Shown here: piece after piece, positions 24,398 through 32,984 of the stretch
Layout: each line of letters opens with the position of its first letter
How positions within the stretch are numbered: position 1 is the stretch's first letter
Origin: an uncultured Lachnospiraceae bacterium
Lineage (GTDB): Bacteria; Bacillota; Clostridia; Lachnospirales; Lachnospiraceae
Direction of reading: 5' to 3'
Assembly (NCBI GenBank): GCA_910579465.1
Contig: CAJTUB010000002.1
Span: forward strand, 368,693-432,692
DNA: 64,000 nt
Program-made: the position numbers and the translations under genes
The notes under the pieces: model-generated
What the model was told of the DNA's origin: nothing
Seen by the model: the letters and a program-made list of their open reading frames with translations, nothing else
Databases searched by the model: none

Positions 24398-24470
24398 CTT
24401 CTGTATGCTTATTTTTTGATTTGTGTTTTTACATATTCCGGTTCAAAAAACAAGGAAAGGAGGCCGTGTT

Positions 24471-26453
24471 ATGAATTTTAAGAAGATTGCCGGTATGTTT
24501 CTGCCCGGAATGCTCGTGCTTTCCCTGCTGTCCGGCTGTAAAGGCAATGTCGTGGACCAGCATACCGGAGGCAGCCGGGCAACGGTTACGGTTATGACAA
24601 ATACCTATTGTGAGGATGACCTGGCGGCAGTGGAGAAGGCGTGTCCCGATATCGATATCCGGTGGTTCCACTGGTGTGTCAATTCCGGCGAAATATCCGG
24701 CGGATACTACGAGGAGCTTTACAAGAACGGCACTATGCCGGATATTGTGCTTGGAAACAGTCTTGCCAGCTATGACAACAATGACAGTAAATATTTCAGG
24801 GATTTATCCGGGGAGGATTTGCTTTCGGGCATCAATACCGGTCTGCTCAATAACTGCCGGAATGCTGCCGGAGAGCTTTACTGGATTCCCGGTATGGTGG
24901 AATATACTGCCGTGGCGTTAAATGATGCGATGTTTCAAGCGTACGGCATTAAGCCTCCGGAGGATTATGCCGGTTTTCTGGATGCAGTGGAGGCGTTTGA
25001 TGCCGGAGGGGTCAACGGTATCGGCATTGATTTCGGGACTGTGGGAAAGAGCTATCGTGCGTGGTCCGTCATCTGTGCCTTAAACGCTGACCTGCTGCAG
25101 AGTGCATACGGGCAGGCATGGGCAAAAAACTATGCTGCCTTTACAGATGATACGATTCTGGATTCCGGCGAGAATGCCATCTGGCCGCAGATTTTTGAAC
25201 GCCTTGTGGAGCTTAGGCAGGCGGGCGTCTTACGGAAGGAACAGCTTACGACTGACACCACGGAGATGTTGACTTCCTTGAAAGAGGATATGGTACCCAT
25301 GGTACTGATGGATTCCACTGCTTACAATGCGACGGAGGCGCTGGCCGGAAAGAGTTTTACCTTAAAGCCCTTTTATAATGCTTCGGAAACCGGAGGCTGG
25401 CTTTTGGTAAATGCGGCGCCGCGCTATGCAGTTTCCAATAAGGTGACGGATGAGCGGATGGAGGCGGTCCTGCAGGTTCTTTCGGCGCTGTGTTCCACGG
25501 AGCTCTATGAAACGCACGAGGCGGGGCGCGGCGGCGTAATGGATGTCTCCCGGGAGAATGGGACCTTTGTGGGGGACGGGAACAAAGCAATCGTAGAGGC
25601 TCTGAATGAGGGCAATACTATTGTACTGACTACCGACGACGGTCTGAATGCGGCTGCGGCGGCTGTGATGAATGCGGTCTGTGACGGGAATGCTACCGCA
25701 GAACAGGCGTATGACCTGTTTGTGCAGACCGTGAAGGAGGTCCGTGCAAAGAAGGAAGAGGACAGTTCTGCACTGCCGGTATTTACGATTTCCGGTGCAG
25801 GGTATTCGAACCTGTACGATGAGAACCTGGGCGGGTGCCCTGCGGCGTCGGCTTTCTGCAATACGATGCTGGAATGTGAGGAATTGAAAAGCCGCGGGGT
25901 TGATGTGATGATTGCCAACGCCGATCTCGTAAATATGGCTATGCTGGACGGGGAGTATACCGATGTCACGGCAGGCTATCTGTTTTCCAACCAGAGACTT
26001 TACATAAGAACGATGACAGTGGGTGAACTGCTCCGGATTATGAACAGGGATATGTACCTGACGCACCGTGTGTTGCAGAACCTCCCTGTTATGGCAGGCG
26101 CTGTCTATGAGGTTACATATAAGGAGGATGGCTTTCGTGACGAGGAGCTCGGTATTACAAATCCCGGAGAGCTTCTGGCAGTCAGGAACAGCATCCTCGG
26201 GCCGAAGCCTTATAAGGTGACGGCAATCCTGCGCGATGGCAGGCCTTTAGCCGGGGATACCGAGCTTACCGTGGCGGCGACCCGCGTCGAAATGTTTTAT
26301 CTTGCGGATACCGGGACGGAAACTGCATTTGAGGGCTGGGAGGATTTTACGGAGCCGTTCAAGTTCTGCCATTTGTACTTGCAAAAGTATTTGCAGGATG
26401 GCGGAAAAATTGCGCAGCCTGTTCCTTACCTGAGAGTAAAGCAGGCAGACTGA
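24471..26453 (+). CDS. solute-binding lipoprotein with 5'-nucleotidase-like C-terminal domain
   Basis: A 660-residue exported lipoprotein: signal peptide MNFKKIAGMFLPGMLVLSLL with lipobox LSGC at about residues 20-23. Residues about 35-430 follow the type 1 extracellular solute-binding pattern (TVTVMTNTYCEDDLAAVEKA, PDIVLGNSLASYDNND, WIPGMVEYTAVALND). Residues about 435-640 resemble the 5'-nucleotidase C-terminal domain (GVDVMIANADLVNMAMLDGE, then YLFSNQRLYIRTMTVGELLRIM). That domain binds nucleoside moieties, but no catalytic metallophosphoesterase domain is fused. No permease is near; the next gene is a hybrid sensor kinase, so a ligand-presenting role is more likely than uptake (inference). 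The ATG at 24471 follows AAAGGAGG. Confidence 0.78.
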   Translation: MNFKKIAGMFLPGMLVLSLLSGCKGNVVDQHTGGSRATVTVMTNTYCEDDLAAVEKACPDIDIRWFHWCVNSGEISGGYYEELYKNGTMPDIVLGNSLASYDNNDSKYFRDLSGEDLLSGINTGLLNNCRNAAGELYWIPGMVEYTAVALNDAMFQAYGIKPPEDYAGFLDAVEAFDAGGVNGIGIDFGTVGKSYRAWSVICALNADLLQSAYGQAWAKNYAAFTDDTILDSGENAIWPQIFERLVELRQAGVLRKEQLTTDTTEMLTSLKEDMVPMVLMDSTAYNATEALAGKSFTLKPFYNASETGGWLLVNAAPRYAVSNKVTDERMEAVLQVLSALCSTELYETHEAGRGGVMDVSRENGTFVGDGNKAIVEALNEGNTIVLTTDDGLNAAAAAVMNAVCDGNATAEQAYDLFVQTVKEVRAKKEEDSSALPVFTISGAGYSNLYDENLGGCPAASAFCNTMLECEELKSRGVDVMIANADLVNMAMLDGEYTDVTAGYLFSNQRLYIRTMTVGELLRIMNRDMYLTHRVLQNLPVMAGAVYEVTYKEDGFRDEELGITNPGELLAVRNSILGPKPYKVTAILRDGRPLAGDTELTVAATRVEMFYLADTGTETAFEGWEDFTEPFKFCHLYLQKYLQDGGKIAQPVPYLRVKQAD

Positions 26454-26498
26454 TATTCTGACACGGATGCCCGAAAAGAAAGAGGAGTGTAAGCAGAT

Positions 26499-29210
26499 AT
26501 GGACATCAATAAGAAACAGGGAGCCAAAAGGAATATTTCACCTGTAGCACTGATACTGGGGCTGCTCTTTATTGCAGCAGCCTTCGGCATTGTTATGCGT
26601 TACTATATTTTGGATTCGCGCAGACATATTGATAACTTCAGCCGGAATTATCTGAGTGAAATGCTTGTGCTTGTCGAGAAATCCTGCAGTGATGTGATTG
26701 ACGGCAATTACAGGATTGCAGATGCGGTCGGGAAGTATGTGTATGAAACCGCCGACGGGAAGGAAGGTTCCATAAAGGATTTCAGCATATATTTTGATTC
26801 CATGCGGGAAAGCAGGAATCTTGAGGAGATTTTATTTCTCCATAATTCCGGGCGCTATCTGTCGTCGGACGGCGAAGAGGGCAGGCTGGATCTGGGCGAA
26901 GGTCTTTCGGAGCTGTTTCTCGACCAAAAGAGGGTGTCAGGATATGTTTTCTGGGATAACCATATAAAATATGCGTTTGCGACTCCTGCCGGGAATCCTG
27001 TTACGATAAACGGCATATCGTACGGGGCAGTCGTTTTGCTTTTTGATATTGATACTTTAGCCGGGATGATTAGTATTCCGAGCTTTGACGGCGAGGCAGC
27101 CCTGTATATGTCAGATAAAAACGGCGTTGTCATGTTCACCAACAGTACAGGGGAGGATACTGCCGGAAATAATATCAACCTTCTTTCCAAATATGTTAAG
27201 AATGGCAATATGACGCAGGAAGATAAGGAGGCGGTTCTCGCGGATTTTGCCCGTGGGAGCAGCGGGATACAGCTTGTAGAGAAGGATGAGATGTATTATT
27301 TTGCATATAGAAAGATGCAGCAGGCGCCGCTTTATCTTGTCTGTGAGGTCATGGTATCCCGCGCACAGGATGCCATGGTGGCATACCAGGATTCCATGAA
27401 CAGGAACGGTCTTGTTGTTTTTTCGCTTCTTCTTTTAATTATTCTGCTTGTGATTGCCTATCTCTGGCGGCGCAGGTCGATAGAGGCGGAAGAGAACGCC
27501 CGGAACGCCCGTATCCTGCAGGAGCATAATCTGGCGCTGAAAAAGGCAAATGAGGAAATCCAGGCTGCCAGCGAGGCGTTGGAAAAACGGAATGCAGAGC
27601 TTGAGATTACCAAGAGTATGACAGAGGAGGCACTGCATATTGCAGAGGAGGCAAACCGCTCCAAGAGCAATTTCCTTTCCAATATGAGCCATGACATCCG
27701 GACGCCGATGAATGCCATTGTAGGGTTTTCTGCGCTTCTTTCCAGAGATGCGGAGAACCCGGAAAAGGTGCGCGAGTATACAAAGAAGATTACCTCCTCC
27801 AGCCAGCATCTGCTGGGGCTGATTAATGATGTGCTGGATATGTCGAAGATTGAGGCAGGTAAAACCACCCTGAATCTTTCGGAGGAAAGCTTCGGCGAGA
27901 TTGTTGAGGAAATTGATACGATTGTCCGTCCGCAGATGAAGGCAAAGCATCACCAGTTTGATGTAATTGTAAAGGATATCCGGCATGAGGCAGTTGTAGT
28001 GGATAAGCTGAGGCTGAACCAGATTCTCCTGAATCTTTTGTCCAATGCCGTAAAGTATACGCCGGAGGGCGGGCATGTTACCCTGACGGTGCAGGAGCTG
28101 CCGCAGCGTTCCAAACAATATGCACTGTACCGCTTTGTCGTAGCCGATAACGGTCTTGGTATGAGCGAGGAGTTTGTAAAGACCATTTTTGAGGCGTTTA
28201 CCCGCGAGGTAAACAGTGTGACCAATAAAATACAGGGGACAGGACTCGGCATGGCAATTACAAAGAATCTTGTGGACCTGATGGGAGGTAAGATTTCGGT
28301 TAAGAGCCGGAAGGATGCCGGTTCGGAGTTTACCATAGAACTGGAGCTGCGTATCAGCGATTATGATGTTGATAACGAATACTGGACAAAGCACGGTATT
28401 ACAAAGCTGCTTGTTGTAGATGATGAAGAGGTAATCGGACAGAATGTCATGGTGGCAATGGAGGGAACCGGTGTCAGTGTGGAATATGCGGCGGACGGAA
28501 TGACTGCCGTCCGTATGGTGAAGCAGTCGGATGAAGAGAACAGGCTGTATAACGTAGTGCTGCTTGACTGGCAGATGCCGGGCATGGATGGTATTGAGAC
28601 TGCAAGACGTATCCGGCAGGAAATCCCGAAGGAGATTCCGCTGCTTGTACTGACCTCCTATGACTGGACGGAAATCGAAGAAGAGGCGAAGGAAGCGGGG
28701 ATTGCCGCATTTCTGCCTAAGCCGTTTTTTGCGGCAAATTTCCGTAATAAAATCGATGCGGTGCTGAACCGCGGCGATGCGGAAGACAGGACTGTGCAAA
28801 GCAGCGACGGAAGTGTTCTGGAAGGGATGCATGTTCTTGTGGCAGAGGATAATGAGCTGAATGCGGAGATTCTGAAGGAGCTTCTGGCGATGGCAGGCGC
28901 GACCTGCGATGTCTATGAAAACGGCAGGCTTGCCGCAGAGGCGTTCGTGCAGTCAAAGACCGGACAGTATAACCTGATTCTGATGGACGTGCAGATGCCT
29001 GTAATGAACGGTTACGAAGCAACCGGTGTCATCCGTGACAGCGGTCATCCGCTGGCAAATACGATGCCGATTATCGCAATGACAGCAAATGCGTTTGCCG
29101 AAGATATTAATAATGCGTTGGAGGCCGGCATGAATGCCCATGTGGCAAAGCCTGTGGATATGGCGGTGCTGGAGGAGACAGTACGGAAGGTGCTGGAAAC
29201 GAAGCAATAG
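26499..29210 (+). CDS. hybrid sensor histidine kinase with two receiver domains
   Basis: A 903-residue membrane kinase. TM1 is at about residues 15-36, then an extracellular Cache-like sensor domain (about 37-305), TM2 (about 308-325) and a coiled coil (330-385). The HisKA motif NFLSNMSHDIRTPMN has His at about residue 398. HATPase_c includes NLLSNAVKYTPEGG and GTGLGMAI. The first receiver has Asp at about residue 690 (LLDWQMPGMDG), the second at about 830 (LMDVQMPVMNGYE). There is no Hpt or DNA-binding domain, so output must go through another protein. It starts 45 nt after the lipoprotein gene and is probably its signalling partner. Confidence 0.93.
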   Translation: MDINKKQGAKRNISPVALILGLLFIAAAFGIVMRYYILDSRRHIDNFSRNYLSEMLVLVEKSCSDVIDGNYRIADAVGKYVYETADGKEGSIKDFSIYFDSMRESRNLEEILFLHNSGRYLSSDGEEGRLDLGEGLSELFLDQKRVSGYVFWDNHIKYAFATPAGNPVTINGISYGAVVLLFDIDTLAGMISIPSFDGEAALYMSDKNGVVMFTNSTGEDTAGNNINLLSKYVKNGNMTQEDKEAVLADFARGSSGIQLVEKDEMYYFAYRKMQQAPLYLVCEVMVSRAQDAMVAYQDSMNRNGLVVFSLLLLIILLVIAYLWRRRSIEAEENARNARILQEHNLALKKANEEIQAASEALEKRNAELEITKSMTEEALHIAEEANRSKSNFLSNMSHDIRTPMNAIVGFSALLSRDAENPEKVREYTKKITSSSQHLLGLINDVLDMSKIEAGKTTLNLSEESFGEIVEEIDTIVRPQMKAKHHQFDVIVKDIRHEAVVVDKLRLNQILLNLLSNAVKYTPEGGHVTLTVQELPQRSKQYALYRFVVADNGLGMSEEFVKTIFEAFTREVNSVTNKIQGTGLGMAITKNLVDLMGGKISVKSRKDAGSEFTIELELRISDYDVDNEYWTKHGITKLLVVDDEEVIGQNVMVAMEGTGVSVEYAADGMTAVRMVKQSDEENRLYNVVLLDWQMPGMDGIETARRIRQEIPKEIPLLVLTSYDWTEIEEEAKEAGIAAFLPKPFFAANFRNKIDAVLNRGDAEDRTVQSSDGSVLEGMHVLVAEDNELNAEILKELLAMAGATCDVYENGRLAAEAFVQSKTGQYNLILMDVQMPVMNGYEATGVIRDSGHPLANTMPIIAMTANAFAEDINNALEAGMNAHVAKPVDMAVLEETVRKVLETKQ

Positions 29211-29247
29211 GAATTGTGGTGCTAAGGCGCAAGAAAGTGGAAAGTTC

Positions 29248-29276
29248 TTGCTATCTGACTGAAATAGTAGTATAAT
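29248..29276 (+). promoter_or_regulatory. promoter of the chemoreceptor/hemerythrin unit
   Basis: TTGCTA (29248-29253), 17 nt, TATAAT (29271-29276). It separates the chemoreceptor from the kinase gene that ends at 29210. No SigD-type motility promoter is visible. Confidence 0.65.
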
Positions 29277-29336
29277 TAAAATACGAAGCCAGAGAGCGAA
29301 TAAAGTCCTGAAAATAGGGCAGAAAGGAGGGGAGTT

Positions 29337-29420
29337 ATGAAACTTTATCAGTGTTATAAACGAAAAATAATAGGAGAAGGAGAGCAAGGCTATGGAGAAA
29401 ACGAAGATACGTTCTATTAA
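29337..29420 (+). CDS. 27-codon upstream ORF overlapping the chemoreceptor start
   Basis: The frame MKLYQCYKRKIIGEGEQGYG, ending ENEDTFY, opens after a strong GAAAGGAGGGGAG site. It runs 29 nt into the chemoreceptor gene in another frame, stopping at TAA 29418-29420. The peptide has no recognisable family. Its ribosome site is better than that of the receptor, which suggests translational coupling or dampening; it may equally be non-functional. Confidence 0.4.
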   Translation: MKLYQCYKRKIIGEGEQGYGENEDTFY

Positions 29421-31086
29421 GACAAAAATCGGTTTTTTACTTACTGTAGTTGTTATTCTGACCGGACTGACGATGATTCTGACATATTCCATCAATCTGA
29501 AAAAAGAAATGAATAATATGACAGAGCACTATATTGATGACCTGGCGATGGCGTACGGCAGTACATTGGACAATGAAATCAAAGCCCTCGGTGAAGCGAC
29601 GGTTGTTCTGGGAAAGAAAAACCTCTCTACGAAGCTTGCCGGTAAGGGAATGGAGGAAGTTGAAAGCAGTTATGTTTACGTTGCCGCAAAGGACGGAAGC
29701 ATGCTGTATCATCCCGACGAAGGGAAGATAGGAAAGCCGGTCGAAAATGCCGTTGTGAAATCCGCCTGCGCCGACCTGCAGGCAGGAAAAAGGGTCGACA
29801 GCGGGGTAATTACATACGATTATAAGGGTGAAGTGAAATATGCGGCGCTTTATATCAGCGAATATCAGGAGTTTGTCCTGGTTGTTACGGCAGACCAGGG
29901 TGAGATTATGCAGCCGATTAAGAAGGTAAATATGTTTGGTGCCGGAGGGATTATTCTGGCGACGGTGATTTGTATCGTGGTCGGTTATCTGTGGGCGACG
30001 GCAATTGTCCGGCCGATTACCTGCATGACCAATATGACGCTTAAGATTTCGGAGATGGATTTCAGAGAGGACGAAGCGTCGGAAAGGCTGAATCAGCGGA
30101 AGGATGAAATCGGCGCCATGAGCAGGGCGGTTTCCATACTGCGTGAAAGACTGGTAAGCGTTGTAAAGAATATCCGCAGTGAAAGTGAAGTGCTCCGGGG
30201 AGCGGCAGATGATTTGAACAGGGGCGCAAGCGAGACGGCGAATACGATGTCGCAGGTTGAAAATGCAGTAAGCGACATTTCCCAGGGTGCAGTCGCCCAG
30301 GCAGAGGAGACACAGGCAGCCACGGAAAGCGTTATGGCAATGGGCAGTATGGTTGAAGACACGAACAGCGTTGTACAGCAGCTTGTGCAGAATGCATCCA
30401 GGATGAAGGATGCCGGAGACAATGCTAAGGACATCCTGCTGCAGTTATCAGAGGTAAATACAAAGGCAGAAGAATACATTGACATTATTGCAAAGCAGAC
30501 AGATACGACCAATGAGTCTGCGAAAAAAATCAGTGAGGCTGCGGCGATGATTACAGAAATTGCAGAGCAGACAAACCTGCTGTCACTCAATGCTTCAATC
30601 GAAGCGGCACGGGCAGGGGAACAGGGAAGGGGCTTTTCTGTTGTGGCGTCACAGATTCAGAAGCTGGCAGAGCAGTCTAACGAGTCTGCCAGACAGATTG
30701 GAACGATTATTTCCGTATTACTTCAGGATTCGAAGCGTGCTGTTGAAATTATGAAGGACGTAAAGGTCAGCATGAAAGAGCAGAGCGAGTATGTCGGCAG
30801 GACAGACGGGGTATTCGGAGAAATCAGGGAAGAAGTGGATGCCTCTGTGGAAGCCATGCATTATATTTTAAAGAAAACAAATGAAATGGACGATACAAGA
30901 TGTAAGGTTGTTGACGGAGTACAGAGTCTGACTGCAATTGCAGAGGAAAATGCGGCAGGTACGGAAGAAACTTCGGCTTCGGTTACAGAGATTTCTGCTG
31001 TCGTTGCCGATATTTCCAAAAAGTCGGAGGAGCTCCGGCGGATTGCAGAAACCCTGGAGCGGGATATGAATACGTTCAAAATCTGA
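29392..31086 (+). CDS. methyl-accepting chemotaxis protein
   Basis: A 564-residue chemoreceptor. TM1 is at about residues 14-33. A short Cache-type extracytoplasmic domain (about 35-175, with SSYVYVAAKDGSMLYHPDEG) is followed by TM2 (about 183-205) and a HAMP region. The long signalling hairpin has its tip at [20 protein letters not shown], the CheA/CheW contact segment. AAGGAGAG precedes the ATG. It is followed 56 nt later by a bacteriohemerythrin gene, a pairing that hints at oxygen or redox taxis (inference). Confidence 0.95.
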   Translation: MEKTKIRSIKTKIGFLLTVVVILTGLTMILTYSINLKKEMNNMTEHYIDDLAMAYGSTLDNEIKALGEATVVLGKKNLSTKLAGKGMEEVESSYVYVAAKDGSMLYHPDEGKIGKPVENAVVKSACADLQAGKRVDSGVITYDYKGEVKYAALYISEYQEFVLVVTADQGEIMQPIKKVNMFGAGGIILATVICIVVGYLWATAIVRPITCMTNMTLKISEMDFREDEASERLNQRKDEIGAMSRAVSILRERLVSVVKNIRSESEVLRGAADDLNRGASETANTMSQVENAVSDISQGAVAQAEETQAATESVMAMGSMVEDTNSVVQQLVQNASRMKDAGDNAKDILLQLSEVNTKAEEYIDIIAKQTDTTNESAKKISEAAAMITEIAEQTNLLSLNASIEAARAGEQGRGFSVVASQIQKLAEQSNESARQIGTIISVLLQDSKRAVEIMKDVKVSMKEQSEYVGRTDGVFGEIREEVDASVEAMHYILKKTNEMDDTRCKVVDGVQSLTAIAEENAAGTEETSASVTEISAVVADISKKSEELRRIAETLERDMNTFKI

Positions 31087-31142
31087 ATACCGCTGCCGGA
31101 GGCTCCCGTTTTTCGACCGGATCAATCAGGAGGTTTAAGGTT

Positions 31143-31532
31143 ATGTATGAATTTAAAGAGGAGTTTCTGACAGGAATCGAGCAGATTGACAGGGAGCACA
31201 GAAGGCTCTTTGAGATTGCGGATGAGCTTTATGAGCTGAAATGTGAGGAATTCATCCCGGATAAGTATGATAATATCCGGCATATTTTAGAGGAGCTGAG
31301 GGACTATACGCTGACGCATTTTGAACATGAGGAGGCATATATGGCGTCTATCGGCTATAAGCGGATGTTTACCCAGAAAAGCCAGCATGACGCCCTGCGG
31401 GAGACCATCAACGGCTGGAATCTGGATGCAATTGATGAGAACCAGGATGAGGCAATAGAAGAAATGCTGCATATTGTCACAGACTGGCTTGTGAGCCATA
31501 TTCTGAATGAGGATAAGCTGATAGGGAAATAG
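31143..31532 (+). CDS. bacteriohemerythrin
   Basis: A 129-residue four-helix non-heme diiron protein that binds O2 (some relatives bind NO). The iron-ligand pattern is visible: DREHRRLFEIAD, THFEHEEAYM, KSQHDAL, and SHILNEDK near the C-terminus. CAGGAGG precedes the ATG. It sits after a chemoreceptor and before the terminator at 31564. In anaerobes such proteins are thought to buffer or report oxygen. Confidence 0.93.
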   Translation: MYEFKEEFLTGIEQIDREHRRLFEIADELYELKCEEFIPDKYDNIRHILEELRDYTLTHFEHEEAYMASIGYKRMFTQKSQHDALRETINGWNLDAIDENQDEAIEEMLHIVTDWLVSHILNEDKLIGK

Positions 31533-31563
31533 ACCGGCTTATTTCTGCCGGAAAAGAGATAGC

Positions 31564-31594
31564 GGGGGCTGTTGCGCTTTTTGCAACAGCCCCC
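31564..31594. terminator. strong terminator after the hemerythrin gene
   Basis: A perfect 12-bp stem GGGGGCTGTTGC / GCAACAGCCCCC with a 7-nt loop, placed between convergent genes. On the plus strand TTGCTTTG follows, so the U-tract is weak but the stem is very stable. Confidence 0.75.
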
Positions 31595-31631
31595 TTGCTT
31601 TGCAGGCGTTGCGTCCTGTCAGACTTTATTT

Positions 31632-32228
31632 TTAGCGGCGGTAAGGAAGCGTCAGGCCGGTTTTTTTCTGACTGCACAGACTGCCGTTTTTATCAAAGCT
31701 GTACTCGAATATGGTACAGGTTCCGCCGATGGTGTATGAGCTGGTTATCGGGGAGTAAAAGGTATTGGTAATGCTCGCGGTTTTCCAGAGAAGATTTCCG
31801 GTATCGTCTATGGCAAGCGCATCATCAAGTGAGCCTTTGACGGAGTAGAACTCCTGCGGGGTGCCCGCGTCCGGCTCACATATGAGCAGCAGGGCGGTAT
31901 ACTGCGCCCTGACCAGAGGAGTCAGCTCTTCGCTTGTGATACCCCGCAGGAGATTGTGGTCGTCAAGGTAATTCAGTACATGAGCAATATCATATCTGCC
32001 GCCGGCATCAGCCTCTTCGTCAGGGAGCTTTGGCACCGAAAGGCCCGAAAGGTACGCTTTGATTTCTCCTCTGGAAAGCCCTTCGGTCGGCAGGTCGTAT
32101 TGATTAAAAAACTGTACGGCGGTATTGTATTCCTTGGCATAGACAAGACCGCCGTATTGTTCTATCAGCAGCGACATGGCGGTATCGGGATTGTTTTGTA
32201 ATTGTTCTAACAGTATGTCATCCTGCAT
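31632..32228 (-). CDS. chimeric hypothetical protein with sigma-factor-like N-terminus
   Basis: A 198-residue frame. Residues 1-31 (DDILLEQLQNNPDTAMSLLI, then EQYGGLVYA) read like the opening of an ECF sigma factor, but no region 2 core or region 4 helix-turn-helix follows. The remainder (DLPTEGLSRGEIKAYLSG, then a beta-rich tail with FEYSFDKNGSLCSQKKTG) looks like a secreted or regulatory protein I cannot place. A fusion by deletion between a sigma gene and another gene is the simplest reading. An AAGGACGAGG stretch lies upstream of the ATG. Confidence 0.5.
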   Translation of the reverse strand: MQDDILLEQLQNNPDTAMSLLIEQYGGLVYAKEYNTAVQFFNQYDLPTEGLSRGEIKAYLSGLSVPKLPDEEADAGGRYDIAHVLNYLDDHNLLRGITSEELTPLVRAQYTALLLICEPDAGTPQEFYSVKGSLDDALAIDDTGNLLWKTASITNTFYSPITSSYTIGGTCTIFEYSFDKNGSLCSQKKTGLTLPYRR

Positions 32229-32302
32229 CCGTGCCTCGTCCTTCTTGCATGGGATATCTTTTGAACCGGTTCACTTATTACTGTGCAGCAAAACAGGAAA
32301 TC

Positions 32303-32977
32303 TTACATCAGAGGTAAGGTTTTTGCTGTGGAAAAACGTCCTTCTTTTAAGGTCAAAACCTCATCAGCGCAGGCAGCTGCCTGGTCGGAATGGGTAACAA
32401 CAATCACACATTTATTAGATGTATGGGCAAGCCTTTGAAAAATGCCCATAATTATCGCTTCGTTTTCACGATCAAGATTTCCGGTCGGCTCATCTGCTGC
32501 GAGGATTGGGGCGCCGCCCGCTAACGCTCTTGCAATAGCCACTCTTTGCTGTTCTCCGCCGGAAAGCTTTAATATTTTGCGGTTTGCTTTTTCTTCGTCA
32601 ATCCTTACCTGAGCCAGTATGTCATAAACGGCAGACTTTACAGGGCATTTTCCTGCAATGTTCATTGCAAGCAGGACATTTTCTGCCGCTGTTGCAGTTT
32701 GCAGAAGATGGCAGCCCTGAAAAATGACGCCGGTTGTTTTAGAACGATATTCATCCCGGTTCATCTTGGCAGTATTCTGACCCTGATAAAGTATTTCTCC
32801 CGATGAAGGGAGGTCAAGTCCTGCGATGAGGGAGAGCAAGGTACTTTTGCCTGAGCCGGATTCTCCTGTAATGCAATAAAGCTTTCCTGCTTCAAAAACG
32901 CGGTTTATCTCTTGAAGGACAGAGTGCTTCATTTTGTTATATCGGTAAGATACATGACTTAACTTTAATAGTTCCAT
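32303..32977 (-). CDS. ABC transporter ATP-binding protein, MacB/LolD type
   Basis: A 224-residue ATPase with Walker A GESGSGKST, Q-loop in GVIFQGCHLL, signature LSGGEQQRVAIARALAG, Walker B PILAADEPTGNLD and the switch His in VVTHSD. It begins 7 nt after the permease gene with which it must pair. Last gene of the minus-strand RR-HK-permease-ATPase operon. Confidence 0.94.
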   Translation of the reverse strand: MELLKLSHVSYRYNKMKHSVLQEINRVFEAGKLYCITGESGSGKSTLLSLIAGLDLPSSGEILYQGQNTAKMNRDEYRSKTTGVIFQGCHLLQTATAAENVLLAMNIAGKCPVKSAVYDILAQVRIDEEKANRKILKLSGGEQQRVAIARALAGGAPILAADEPTGNLDRENEAIIMGIFQRLAHTSNKCVIVVTHSDQAAACADEVLTLKEGRFSTAKTLPLM

Positions 32978-32984
32978 TGTCTTC

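Noticed and set aside
24471..26453. Complete 5'-nucleotidase
   Set aside because: The catalytic metallophosphoesterase motifs are absent from this gene; only the C-terminal nucleotide-binding-type domain is suggested.
27435..28832. 465-codon minus-strand frame opposite the hybrid kinase
   Set aside because: Antisense shadow of a long coding region; composition and content do not look like a protein family.
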